A DNA stretch of 64,000 nt, taken from NCBI GenBank assembly GCA_942492735.1, contig OW818648.1, positions 1,178,001-1,242,000 of the forward strand, written 5' to 3'. The translations under genes and the position numbers were made by a program. This DNA is from Sporobacter sp942492735. GTDB lineage: Bacteria; Bacillota; Clostridia; Oscillospirales; Oscillospiraceae. The notes under the pieces were generated by a model. It saw only the letters and a program-made list of their open reading frames with translations. It ran no database searches and was not told the origin of the DNA. Shown here in pieces: positions 8,307-16,336 of the stretch; the first letter of the stretch is position 1, and every line of letters starts with the position of its first letter.

Positions 8307-9284
8307 ATGAGAAAGGCATTAGTGGTAGGTATCGATGATTATTCGGGTAATCCGTTAAACTGCTGTGTCAATGACGCAATTATGATTAGTGGTTTATTAA
8401 GTAAAAATGATAATGGAACAAAAAATTTTGATGTTTATAATGAGAATAATATTAAAACAAAGTCAGTACTTAAAAGAAGAATTAAAGAATTATTTAGCGG
8501 TGGAAACGACGTAGAATTGTTTTACTATTCTGGTCATGGTTATGATGGGCAACGCAACGCACCTCGCAAGGTAACAGGAAGCGCGCTGCTTTCGGGAAAC
8601 ATATATTGTGGTCACTGCGAAGGTCGCATTTTTGCTACAACCGCGAGGAAAACACATCACGCCATTACCAATAACACTATTAATGAACGTATTGCCATCT
8701 ATAAATGCTATAATCGCACACAGCATAAGGACTTTTGCGATGGTCCCACGACGTACCGTGCTGATAAGGTTGACGCTGCTGTAGAAGAGATTCTCAATAG
8801 GGTTTTCCTTGGGGTCGGAAAAGAAAATAAAAGCGAGCTGATAGAGCAGCAGTATAAGGCGAAAAAAGACGAAAATACCGTAAAGCAAAAGCGAGCAAAG
8901 GCCGATCATGCCAAAGCGTCAAAGGAGCTTACCCGGCTGGACTCAATGATGATGGATGCGATAGATGGGAAGTGTGTATTCTCCTCACAAGATCTTCAAA
9001 GGCGCATGAAAACGTTAAAGGACTCCATATCTGAGCTTCTGGAAGTCATTGCTTCAACTGAACAAGCCATGGAGGAAAGCAGTATACTGCTGCGACGCAT
9101 CAAAGACGAATACCGTCAGTTGGAAACCTGGGCGCAGGTATTTCATGAATCAAGTCCCGACGTCAAGAAAATGATCGCATCGTACATGATTGAGCGGGTG
9201 ACCGTTAGCCGCGATTATGAGGTGAACGTAGATCTCAATATTACTGAAGCCCAATTCTTCGGAGGCATGAAGATGGAGCTATAG
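8307..9284 (+). CDS. Chimera: caspase-like N-terminus fused in frame to the C-terminal part of a large serine recombinase
   Basis: Residues 1-80 match the start of a caspase/metacaspase (peptidase C14) fold: MRKALVVGIDDY, LNCCVNDA and the catalytic His77 in YYSGHG. The downstream strand with the catalytic Cys is missing. From about residue 82 (base 8550) the protein becomes the rear half of a large serine recombinase. That half has SALLSGNIYCGHC (zinc ribbon Cys101/104 and 134/144), a coiled-coil-rich middle (about 165-270) and the typical tail MIASYMIERVTVSRDY. The recombinase lacks its catalytic serine domain. Base composition also shifts at the junction, from AT-rich to more balanced. Both halves are thus probably inactive in their parental roles. 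ATG follows TGGAGGTATCAATT. Best read as a deletion or recombination fusion. Confidence 0.85.
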   Translation: MRKALVVGIDDYSGNPLNCCVNDAIMISGLLSKNDNGTKNFDVYNENNIKTKSVLKRRIKELFSGGNDVELFYYSGHGYDGQRNAPRKVTGSALLSGNIYCGHCEGRIFATTARKTHHAITNNTINERIAIYKCYNRTQHKDFCDGPTTYRADKVDAAVEEILNRVFLGVGKENKSELIEQQYKAKKDENTVKQKRAKADHAKASKELTRLDSMMMDAIDGKCVFSSQDLQRRMKTLKDSISELLEVIASTEQAMEESSILLRRIKDEYRQLETWAQVFHESSPDVKKMIASYMIERVTVSRDYEVNVDLNITEAQFFGGMKMEL

Positions 9285-9974
9285 CGCTGAGGCGTGATTT
9301 CGATTTATGCATTCGTATTCATTGTCATATTGACGAAAAACAAGCAATCCACACTGAATAAATATACGAGACACTTCAAAGCGCTGCGATTGCTGAATTA
9401 TTGGAAATCAGCATTGGTGCAAAACTATCATTTTGTTTAATAAATATAAGATGGGTTAATGAACACGAGGGAGCTGAGTTTAACCCCATCACAGTCGCGG
9501 TTACATTAATTAGTGTTTCGTTGCAAACAGAATCAGCGGGACAACCGGTTTAATGGGGGTTTAGAAAATATGGGTGAGCACCGATTTTTGGGAACCGAAT
9601 CGCTCCAGTTAAACTGTCATTTTGTTCAGCATATAATGTAAGATGGGGATAAGTAATAATAATAATAGGCTATAACACAAAACGAAAAACTACAAATCAA
9701 GCACGTTTATTTGACGCAATACTACCGGAAGCTGCTGGGCTCCATATCCGTTTCTCTGAAGTAAGGTAAAGTATAGATACAGATATTTTGAGATTGCTTT
9801 CGCGTACAATGGCAGCAAGGTGCTTAATTATCGTGTCATTGTAAGGGAAATTCCGGGTTGATAATAAAATATATGGATTTATCTAAAGCATAAAATATAA
9901 TTTTTTGGTATAATACAGACATATAGAGTAGAATTGGTATACAAATAGCTTTTGATAAAGGAAGTGAGATTTAT
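9285..9974. other. Gene-free stretch with an imperfect direct repeat
   Basis: No supported gene. An imperfect direct repeat of about 35-40 bp (core tcattttgtt ... taagatggg) occurs at 9421-9455 and 9611-9648. A short open segment near 9690-9765 reads LFDAILPEAAGLHI, which could be a transposase scrap but is too short to identify. The promoter of the DUF1538 gene lies at the end. Confidence 0.45.
9909..9914 (+). promoter_or_regulatory. -10 element upstream of the DUF1538 gene
   Basis: TATAAT preceded by TGG (extended -10, TGGTATAAT), 60 nt upstream of the TTG start at 9975. No good -35 box is seen at the expected distance, in keeping with an extended -10 promoter. Confidence 0.5.
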
Positions 9975-11471
9975 TTGAGTGTTCTTCTACAAAAAATGAA
10001 AGAGTCCATGTTTTCAGTAATTCCGATCGTAATACTTGTGCTAATCTTGAACTTTACCGCCTCGCCGCTGGAGCTCGGCCAGCTTATTAAGTTTTTATTA
10101 GGTGCGCTGCTGATTATACTGGGGTTGTCGATTTTTCTGTTGGGTGTTGAACTTGGTATAGATCAAATCGGACAGCATATGGGTTCAGCCATAGCAAAAT
10201 CCAACAAAATATGGATCGTAGTGATTGCCGGCGTTTTACTGGGTTTCATTATATCAATTGCTGAACCGGATCTCCAGATACTGGCCGGTCAGGTAGATGC
10301 CGTAACATTGGGTCTAATATCAAAGCTAAGCATCGTAATAATTGTTTCTATTGGTATAGCGTTTCTTTTGTCCTTTGGGCTAGTAAGAATTGTATATAAT
10401 TTTCCGTTGAATAAAATGCTGACGATATTATATGGTATCATTTTTGTATTAGCTCTTTTTACATCGTCAGAATTCATGTCGATATCCTTTGATGCTTCTG
10501 GGGCTACAACCGGGGCGCTTACCGTACCGTTTATCCTTGCGCTGGCGTTAGGTGTCTCATCTCTTAAAAAAGATAGCAAGGCATCTGAAAAGGACAGCTT
10601 TGGACTTGTTGCAGTTACCTCCACGGGCGCAATTATAGCAGTAATGATCATGAGTATTATCAGCAAGACGGATAAGATATCGGGTAGTATTGACACCGCC
10701 GTAACTGATTCAAATAGTATAATCAAGCCCTTTATCCACGAGTTGCCCGTAATAGCTTTTGAGATTTTTTTAGCATTGCTGCCGATACTTGTGTTGTTCT
10801 TAATATTCCAGAAAACATCATTAAAGTTATCAAAGCATCAAAAAGCAAGGATATTGATGGGCCTGTTATATTCGTTTATCGGTCTAGTACTGCTACTGAC
10901 TGGTGTAAACGCGGGGTTTATGGAGGTTGGCACCATCGTCGGCTTCAAAATAGCCGCGCTTGACAATGATGCCTTGTTGATCGGTGTTGGATTTGTACTG
11001 GGTGTTGTTACGATATTGGCCGAGCCAGCTGTTTATGTGTTAACAAACCAGATTGAGAATGTGACCAGTGGTTATGTTAAAAGAAAAACTGTGCTGCTCG
11101 CTTTATCGATTGGTGTTGGCATTTCAGTCGCACTGTCGATGATCAGGATACTGATACCTGACCTAAAATTATGGCATTATTTACTACCAGGATATATAAT
11201 CGCTCTTGCATTGACATATTTAGTGCCAAAGCTCTTTGTTGGAATAGCCTTTGACTCCGGCGGTGTAGCTTCCGGGCCTATGACAGCAACCTTCATTCTA
11301 GCTTTTGCACAAGGCGCGGCCCATGCCATTGAGGGGGCGGACGTGCTGTTGGATGGCTTTGGTATCATAGCTATGGTTGCCCTGACTCCGTTGATAACGC
11401 TGCAGATATTGGGACTTATATATAAAGTGAAGTCCAGAAAAGGAGGAGTCGAAATTGGGAATAACTCCTGA
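9975..11471 (+). CDS. DUF1538 family membrane protein (putative transporter)
   Basis: A 498-residue polytopic membrane protein with about 12 hydrophobic segments in two related halves. Each half has a G-x-E/G-x-G-L-x-I-x-x-AEPDLQIL / TILAEPAVYVL-type loop and a DASGATTGALTVPF / DSGGVASGPMTATF pore-like motif. This internal duplication and the motif pair are typical of DUF1538. The TTG start at 9975 follows AAGGAAGTGAG. The gene overlaps the next one, a P-II-like regulator, by 17 bases. That pairing parallels ammonium-transporter/GlnK pairs and suggests a transporter gated by a P-II protein; the substrate is unknown. Confidence 0.85.
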   Translation: MSVLLQKMKESMFSVIPIVILVLILNFTASPLELGQLIKFLLGALLIILGLSIFLLGVELGIDQIGQHMGSAIAKSNKIWIVVIAGVLLGFIISIAEPDLQILAGQVDAVTLGLISKLSIVIIVSIGIAFLLSFGLVRIVYNFPLNKMLTILYGIIFVLALFTSSEFMSISFDASGATTGALTVPFILALALGVSSLKKDSKASEKDSFGLVAVTSTGAIIAVMIMSIISKTDKISGSIDTAVTDSNSIIKPFIHELPVIAFEIFLALLPILVLFLIFQKTSLKLSKHQKARILMGLLYSFIGLVLLLTGVNAGFMEVGTIVGFKIAALDNDALLIGVGFVLGVVTILAEPAVYVLTNQIENVTSGYVKRKTVLLALSIGVGISVALSMIRILIPDLKLWHYLLPGYIIALALTYLVPKLFVGIAFDSGGVASGPMTATFILAFAQGAAHAIEGADVLLDGFGIIAMVALTPLITLQILGLIYKVKSRKGGVEIGNNS

Positions 11472-12123
11472 GATAAAAAAACTTGTCTTGATCTACGTCA
11501 TCGTAAACAGAGGCTATGGCAGCAAAGTAATGCATATAGCAAAAAAAAATGGGCTTACTGGCGGTACGGTGCTCTTAGGAAAAGGGACAATCAAAAATCA
11601 TCTCCTGGAGGCCTTAGCGTTAAATGACACAAGAAAAGAGATCGTGTTTCTTGTATCTGAAGAATCCATCGGCGTAAGATTTCTAGACGTCTTAAGCACG
11701 GAGCTTAAGTTTCATAAGCGCAATCACGGAATAGCCTTTATGCTGGATGTGGATTACGTATGCGGCTCCAAATGTCTCAGTTGCAGCGGCCTTAAAAATG
11801 TCGGAGGTGAGGAGATAACAATGTATCAGTCTGTTTACGTTATTGTTGATAAGGGTAAGGGCGAAGCGGCTGTTGAAGCTGCCACTACAGCAGGCGCTCA
11901 GGGTGCAACAATCATCAGCGCCAGAGGATCTGGTGTCCATGAAACCAGTAAGCTTTTCAATATGGAGATAGAGCCGGAGAAAGAGATTGTAATGATCATT
12001 TTAAAGAGCGAAATAACAGAGAAGGTTGTGTCTTCCATCCGAGATGAACTGGATATAAACAAACCCGGCAATGGTATCATGTTTGTTCAGAATGTGAGAC
12101 AGGTTTACGGTCTATTTGAATAA
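11455..12123 (+). CDS. Tandem-domain P-II-like regulatory protein
   Basis: A 222-residue soluble protein. TTG start at 11455 is 6 nt after GGAGGAG inside the end of the DUF1538 gene. Two P-II-like (ferredoxin-like) halves are visible, residues about 1-115 and 120-222. Both have the AAxxxGAxGxTxxxGKG-like turn: NGLTGGTVLLGKGT in half 1 and AGAQGATIISARGSG in half 2. Each half ends with a hydrophobic strand (GIAFMLDVDYV; GIMFVQNVRQVYGL). Half 1 carries a Cys cluster (CGSKCLSCSG). P-II proteins sense nucleotides or 2-oxoglutarate and bind membrane transporters. Translational overlap with DUF1538 points to it as partner. Confidence 0.82.
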   Translation: MGITPEIKKLVLIYVIVNRGYGSKVMHIAKKNGLTGGTVLLGKGTIKNHLLEALALNDTRKEIVFLVSEESIGVRFLDVLSTELKFHKRNHGIAFMLDVDYVCGSKCLSCSGLKNVGGEEITMYQSVYVIVDKGKGEAAVEAATTAGAQGATIISARGSGVHETSKLFNMEIEPEKEIVMIILKSEITEKVVSSIRDELDINKPGNGIMFVQNVRQVYGLFE

Positions 12124-12172
12124 GACTACCTGACAGCAGACGACGTTCTTTTTTCGCGTATCCGTATATGAC

Positions 12173-12221
12173 AAAAAAAATGTACAAATGATTTTCAAGC
12201 GAGAACCATTTGTACATTTTA
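12173..12221. terminator. Bidirectional terminator between the P-II-like and sigma factor genes
   Basis: Stem aaaatgtacaaatg / catttgtacatttt (14 bp) with a 16-nt loop. On the minus strand it is followed by a run of eight T (the aaaaaaaa at 12173-12180), on the plus strand by a T-rich segment. It can end both converging transcripts. Confidence 0.85.
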
Positions 12222-12247
12222 TTTGTGTACCCTTGTGTGTTATATAG

Positions 12248-13153
12248 TCAGTGAATGAAATCTTCCAAATATTTTCTGTGACTGGGACGTCTTAGCTTTC
12301 GCAAAGCCTTGCCTTCAATCTGGCGAATACGTTCACGTGTAAGACTGAATATGCGTCCAACTTCCTCCAGCGTATAAGATCTCTCTCTGTTTAAACCAAA
12401 GCGCAGTTCTAATATGTTACGTTCTCTTTCGCTCAGAGTAGCAAGTTGGTTTTCTAAGACTGTCTGTAATGAGACTCCTATTGCATGATCCTCAGGTGAA
12501 ATCGAATTTCGATCCTCAATGAAATTACCAAAAACGCTCGTTTCATCACTTAATATAGGCGTTTCAAAAGAAATAGGATGCGGAGCTATTTGTAATGCCA
12601 GATCAACTATATGTTTTTTGAGTTTAAGTTGCTCCGCCAGCTCAGCAGAATCTGGCTGAAGGCCATCCTGCTGTTCTACTTGATTAATGGTTTTCATAAC
12701 CTTACGTACTGTCTCACCCATGTGAACTGGCAAGCGAATGGTGCGATCCAAATCTGAAATACCTCGATTTATTGCTTGGCGTATCCACCAGGTGGCAAAC
12801 GTTGAAAAACGACATCCTACCCTATAGTTATATCGATCCACGGCATGCATTAATCCCAGATTACCTTCCTGTATCAAATCCAGGAAAGTCAAGCTATATG
12901 TATATTTATATCGTTTTGCTATCTGAACAACCAGGCGAAGGTTTGAGCGTATCATCAGCTCGCGTGCATTTTTATCTCCTGACTCGATTTCCATGGCCAG
13001 GTCAATCTCCTGCTGCGCGGTAAGGAGAGTCGCTTCTCCAGCTGCGGTTAAATATTGTTTCAATGGATCAATGGAATGAAAACTGCTTTCGTCTTCTGCG
13101 AGCATGTCTCTATTTTTTGGAGCAGCCGCCGTATCGGAATACATAGTCCCCAC
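12248..13153 (-). CDS. RpoD-like (group 2) sigma-70 factor
   Basis: A 301-residue sigma factor. Region 1.2 (DPLKQYLTAAG) is followed by region 2 (ARELMIRSNLRLVVQIAKRY, LDLIQEGNLGLMHAVDRYNY, and the -10 reader STFATWWIRQAI), region 3, and region 4.2 (TLEEVGRIFSLTRERIRQIE then KALRKLRRPSHRKYL). There is no region 1.1, and length and position suggest an alternative, not the primary, sigma factor. The GTG start at 13153 is preceded by AAGGAAGG. It lies 22 bp downstream of an L25/Ctc-type gene, so the two form an operon. In Bacillus ctc is a stress gene, so a stress regulon is a reasonable guess. Confidence 0.88.
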   Translation of the reverse strand: MGTMYSDTAAAPKNRDMLAEDESSFHSIDPLKQYLTAAGEATLLTAQQEIDLAMEIESGDKNARELMIRSNLRLVVQIAKRYKYTYSLTFLDLIQEGNLGLMHAVDRYNYRVGCRFSTFATWWIRQAINRGISDLDRTIRLPVHMGETVRKVMKTINQVEQQDGLQPDSAELAEQLKLKKHIVDLALQIAPHPISFETPILSDETSVFGNFIEDRNSISPEDHAIGVSLQTVLENQLATLSERERNILELRFGLNRERSYTLEEVGRIFSLTRERIRQIEGKALRKLRRPSHRKYLEDFIH

Positions 13154-13175
13154 AGCTTATACATCCTTCCTTTTA

Positions 13176-13724
13176 TTATGTAAGCTTCTTGCCTCCAGCG
13201 ATTGACAATACTAAACAACTTGGATCTGCCATAAGCTCAATATCTTTGTTTTTACATATGTCAAGGTCCTCAACTCTCACATATGTACCTGCGGGTTTTC
13301 CTTCAAGATCAAACTCGGTTTTTTCCACCAGATTCGACGGGTATGCTCTATAAGGTATTTCAAATAACCGTTGTTGTATAAAATACGTCACTTTTTCCTT
13401 GTTAAGAAGCACAATTCGCGCTGCGCTCGTAACCATTTCATCATTAACCAAGCTCTGAAAACTTATGTTCTCAATTTGACTGTCAATAGGGTTCCGGCTA
13501 ATCTCTCTTATCATTACAACATATACCTGGCTGCCTATATTTAATGAGACTTTATTACCTGCGGATTTTAATTTTAGTAATTGTTTAACTTCATGTTGAT
13601 GCAACTGTATAAGCAGTGCTTCGTCAAGGTTACTGCCATAAATACTTCCGGGAATCATACCCGACCTTCGCAATCGCTTTGCATTTATGCTCATGTCACG
13701 TTTCTCTGCGTTTAAAATATACAT
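13176..13724 (-). CDS. Ribosomal protein L25/general stress protein Ctc family
   Basis: A 182-residue two-domain protein. The N-terminal L25 5S-rRNA-binding domain (about 1-95) has RRSGMIPGSIYG, a variant of the usual RxxGxxPAVxYG. The C-terminal TL5/Ctc beta domain (about 96-182) ends CKNKDIELMADPSCLVLSI. ATG at 13724 sits 9 nt after GGAGGAA (TTGGAGGAACTAGGG), which is preferred to the TTG at 13739 because that codon lies within the ribosome site. It is probably an accessory copy rather than the main L25, judging by its divergence. Cotranscribed with the sigma factor. Confidence 0.82.
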   Translation of the reverse strand: MYILNAEKRDMSINAKRLRRSGMIPGSIYGSNLDEALLIQLHQHEVKQLLKLKSAGNKVSLNIGSQVYVVMIREISRNPIDSQIENISFQSLVNDEMVTSAARIVLLNKEKVTYFIQQRLFEIPYRAYPSNLVEKTEFDLEGKPAGTYVRVEDLDICKNKDIELMADPSCLVLSIAGGKKLT

Positions 13725-13842
13725 CCCTAGTTCCTCCAAGAAAGTTTTAATAAGTTTATTGCTTCGTTTTGCAGTTTCGTGTGCGAATTATTTTTTCGCT
13801 TAGAACAGGAACCTACTGTGCCAAATGGTATTTTCCTGTTTG

Positions 13843-14646
13843 TTATTTTTTAATTGCAATCTGTTTTGTGTCAATTTTGTTAAGCTTGCAGTAATAGTCT
13901 ATAAAGTCCTTACACAATTGCTCTTGTTCGGTTCCGCGCTTAATAAATAGTATCTTGTGCAGAACACTTGCCAATAATTTATTTGATATGTACTTCATCT
14001 CTGTAGAACCCCATCTAGCAATCTGACTACCTGCGCCACAACCAGCGCAATGCCAAAACAGCAAGGTTTTACTTTCACTCTCATCAAGAATAATTCGATA
14101 TTTTTCGTGTGCCGGTATCATACCGTCGTTGCAGTCAGAACCGACAAAATCATCTTTAACCATATAAACGCCCCAAATAAATCTGTCGTCTTCAGAATCA
14201 TTATCACCACAGCTTGTAAGCAAGCATGCCGAATTTGGATATATTCGCGCAGGGGAACGTGGTTTGCCGCGATTAGATCCGCTAAGGCAAGTACCAGCCG
14301 ATACGGACCATTGTGTTAGAAAACTTTGTTTTTCGTTTTCAAAAAACTTAAATGCAGCTTGAGCGTTAGAATGATTAGGTAATTTTTCGAGCTTTCGTCT
14401 CCGCTCATCATTGAGAATTGCGGTTTCCCTTCTTAGTTGGGCTTCCTGTTCTATCTCGTTGAGGATTCCATCTACATATTGCTTACTTTCCTTCTCGGTA
14501 ATAATCAAGTGTTCTCTAAATGCATCCGGGAAGATGAACTTTTTTACATCCAATCCGAATTGAATAGATACAGTAGTTTCATCTAATTCATATATTTTTC
14601 CTTCTCCGAAAACTTTATGCCGAACGCTGCTGTTAATAAGAGTCAT
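13843..14646 (-). CDS. Hypothetical protein with N-terminal SH3/Tudor-like segment
   Basis: A 267-residue protein not identified with confidence. The first 45 residues (VRHKVFGEGKIYELDETTVS, then IQFG and FIFPDAF) resemble the small SH3-like tail domain of UvrD/PcrA helicases. A charged helical segment follows (about 55-95). The rest has several Cys residues, including HCAGCG near residue 203, but no known catalytic motif. The ATG follows GGAGGCCCTATAT. The gene is preceded by structured leader element A and a promoter, the first of three genes in the window with this leader type. Confidence 0.6.
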   Translation of the reverse strand: MTLINSSVRHKVFGEGKIYELDETTVSIQFGLDVKKFIFPDAFREHLIITEKESKQYVDGILNEIEQEAQLRRETAILNDERRRKLEKLPNHSNAQAAFKFFENEKQSFLTQWSVSAGTCLSGSNRGKPRSPARIYPNSACLLTSCGDNDSEDDRFIWGVYMVKDDFVGSDCNDGMIPAHEKYRIILDESESKTLLFWHCAGCGAGSQIARWGSTEMKYISNKLLASVLHKILFIKRGTEQEQLCKDFIDYYCKLNKIDTKQIAIKK

Positions 14647-14670
14647 ATATAGGGCCTCCGTTAGAAATTA

Positions 14671-14746
14671 AAAATAAAGAAGGACTTTCCATATCAGTGT
14701 CACACGACAACAATACCAAAAGCCCTTCTATTAAGACGGTTCTTTT
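14671..14746 (-). ncRNA. Structured leader element A (repeat family of three)
   Basis: Read on the minus strand: AAAAGAACCGTC, a short spacer, AGAAGGGCTTTTGGTATT, a small hairpin (TGTC...GACA), TGATATGGAAAGTCCTTCT, then TTTATTTTT. The outer arms pair (agaagggcttt with aaagtccttct), giving a terminator-like hairpin with a U-rich tail, 25 nt before the ATG at 14646. Copies B (24427-24506) and C (25004-25086) keep the same order. The inner stem changes on both sides in B (TGCC...GGCA), a compensatory change that favours an RNA function. Confidence 0.7.
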
Positions 14747-14767
14747 AATTTATTTATTTGTACTTTT

Positions 14768-14796
14768 AGTATATCACATTCATAAAGAAAAAGCAA
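14768..14796 (-). promoter_or_regulatory. Promoter upstream of leader element A
   Basis: On the minus strand TTGCTT (14796-14791), a 17-bp spacer and TATACT (14773-14768). Transcription would begin near 14761, about 15 nt before the conserved AAAAGAACCGTC block. Confidence 0.65.
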
Positions 14797-14885
14797 ATCG
14801 AGGATTATTCTAATTTGATCTGCCTTTTGATGCTATTTGTCAATTGTATTATCCGGGAGGAGATTCCACAAGTAAAACGGTGCTG

Positions 14886-15545
14886 TCAACTCATAACTTG
14901 GATGCCGCAGTTTACACAAAAGTTTCCATCGTTGCTAAGGGTAGCACCGCAGTTTACGCAGAATTTCGGTCGATTACGCACCGGGACAGACTTAATGTCT
15001 TTATTATAGTTATTATCAGGAGTAAGCGTGGTTTCATACAAGATCTCGGGTTCTATGAAACGTTTATTGCGTTGTTCTGTTTCAACCATATTTATTAGTG
15101 GCAGGATTGGATCGTCCCAATCATCATCATCCCGCCAGCAGAGCCAGGACGCTGCAACAGGATCTGCGTCGGCGACGGCAGGATGCAGTTGCCGCATCGT
15201 TGTTATATAATTGAATACAGCATCCCGCAGCTCTGCCGGATAAAAAACCTCAATTGTATCGCTTCGGTTTCCGTTGACAGTCAAAGCAAATTCAGCGACT
15301 TCTGATACCTCTGTGATCTTATGCCATAAAAGCGCATTTCGATCAACAGGTTGCGCACAATAATCCGTATTCGTGACGGACACATAGCCTACTCGAAATC
15401 CGGTGAGAGCCGTCAGCGGCTTGCTTTTTGGCATACGCCGTTCCCGCTTGACGAAAATACCAAGCTCATTCAGCAAATATTCTGAGACAATCCTCGGTAT
15501 AGCATCCTGCTGACTCGTTTGTATACTCCAAGTTAAACGATCCAT
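14886..15545 (-). CDS. Hypothetical protein with C-terminal double zinc ribbon
   Basis: A 219-residue protein, function not recognised. The last 25 residues form a zinc ribbon with two CxxC knuckles (FCVNCGATL and FCVNCGIQV). The rest is a mixed alpha/beta region with an acidic patch (WRDDDDWDDP). Similar short zinc ribbons occur at the N-terminus of the protein encoded at 19395-20084. The ATG at 15545 lies 17 nt after the stop of a broken upstream frame (15562-15800), suggesting an old two-gene unit. Confidence 0.6.
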   Translation of the reverse strand: MDRLTWSIQTSQQDAIPRIVSEYLLNELGIFVKRERRMPKSKPLTALTGFRVGYVSVTNTDYCAQPVDRNALLWHKITEVSEVAEFALTVNGNRSDTIEVFYPAELRDAVFNYITTMRQLHPAVADADPVAASWLCWRDDDDWDDPILPLINMVETEQRNKRFIEPEILYETTLTPDNNYNKDIKSVPVRNRPKFCVNCGATLSNDGNFCVNCGIQVMS

Positions 15546-15561
15546 TTTAAAGCCCTCGCTT

Positions 15562-15800
15562 TCATTTAACGCTCTCTGAAACGATTATTTCATAAGCTTC
15601 CAATGGCATAAATATACTGTCGACATTCTCCTCGTTCGGATGATACTCAATAACACCCTCCACAATGCTAATCCCGGCCACAACCTGTGTGTAGGTAAAT
15701 TCATAGCAAGCATACCGATCGTCAACCCAGCCATAAAACTTAAATAGACCGTATTGTCGTAAACATAGTCCTGCGCTCGGGTCATGACGTTTGTATAATC
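15562..15800 (-). pseudogene. Frameshifted small gene upstream of the zinc-ribbon gene
   Basis: Two overlapping minus-strand frames look like one broken protein. The upstream frame reads DYTNVMTRAQDYVYDNTVYL. After about base 15735 the sense continues one frame over as FYGWVDDRYACYEF, IVEGVIEYHPNEENVDS and FMPLEAYEIIVSESVK, stopping at 15564-15562. The acidic, sheet-like second part is far more protein-like than the +0 frame. No family was recognised. A sequencing error cannot be excluded. Confidence 0.4.
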
Positions 15801-16336
15801 ACGGCATTATGCGATTTGCATCGTCTCATCAAAAGCATATGCATGGTCACATGCCGACTTTTAGGAAGAACAATACCAGCTTTTCACATAACATTCTACT
15901 TTCAAACTTTAATGCATACTATAATTATTCTACCACATTGATAGCCTCGATTTCTAGCATGTAGAAAACTAAGCTACAGAAGCGAAAGTTCAAATTAAGC
16001 CTTATCAGCATGTATACCCCAAAGTTAAGTATTTGTTTATATTTTTTAGTGGGACTGGAATCAGCGGTATGGAAACGTTGAGGCTATCCATAATGGCAAG
16101 CACGGCGTTCCTGCTGAAGTTAAGGCGTATTTGTATTGCGCTAGGTAAAGAGTAATAGTACAATGTTGGTATTAGATAAAAATTCAACTGCAGTGGAATA
16201 TTCGGTAGACCAGATATGCCCGAGCGGATACGCTTAGGGCGACCATGTGAGGCCTCGCATATTGCAGGCTGCGGTCAACGAACGAACCTCTTGGATTTAT
16301 CCGTGGGGGTATAAAATATAGAGAAAGGAATTCAAA
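15801..16336. other. Gene-free stretch
   Basis: No coding region, RNA gene or repeat was recognised on either strand. The last 20 bases hold the ribosome site (GAGAAAGGAATT) of the lipoprotein gene. Confidence 0.45.
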
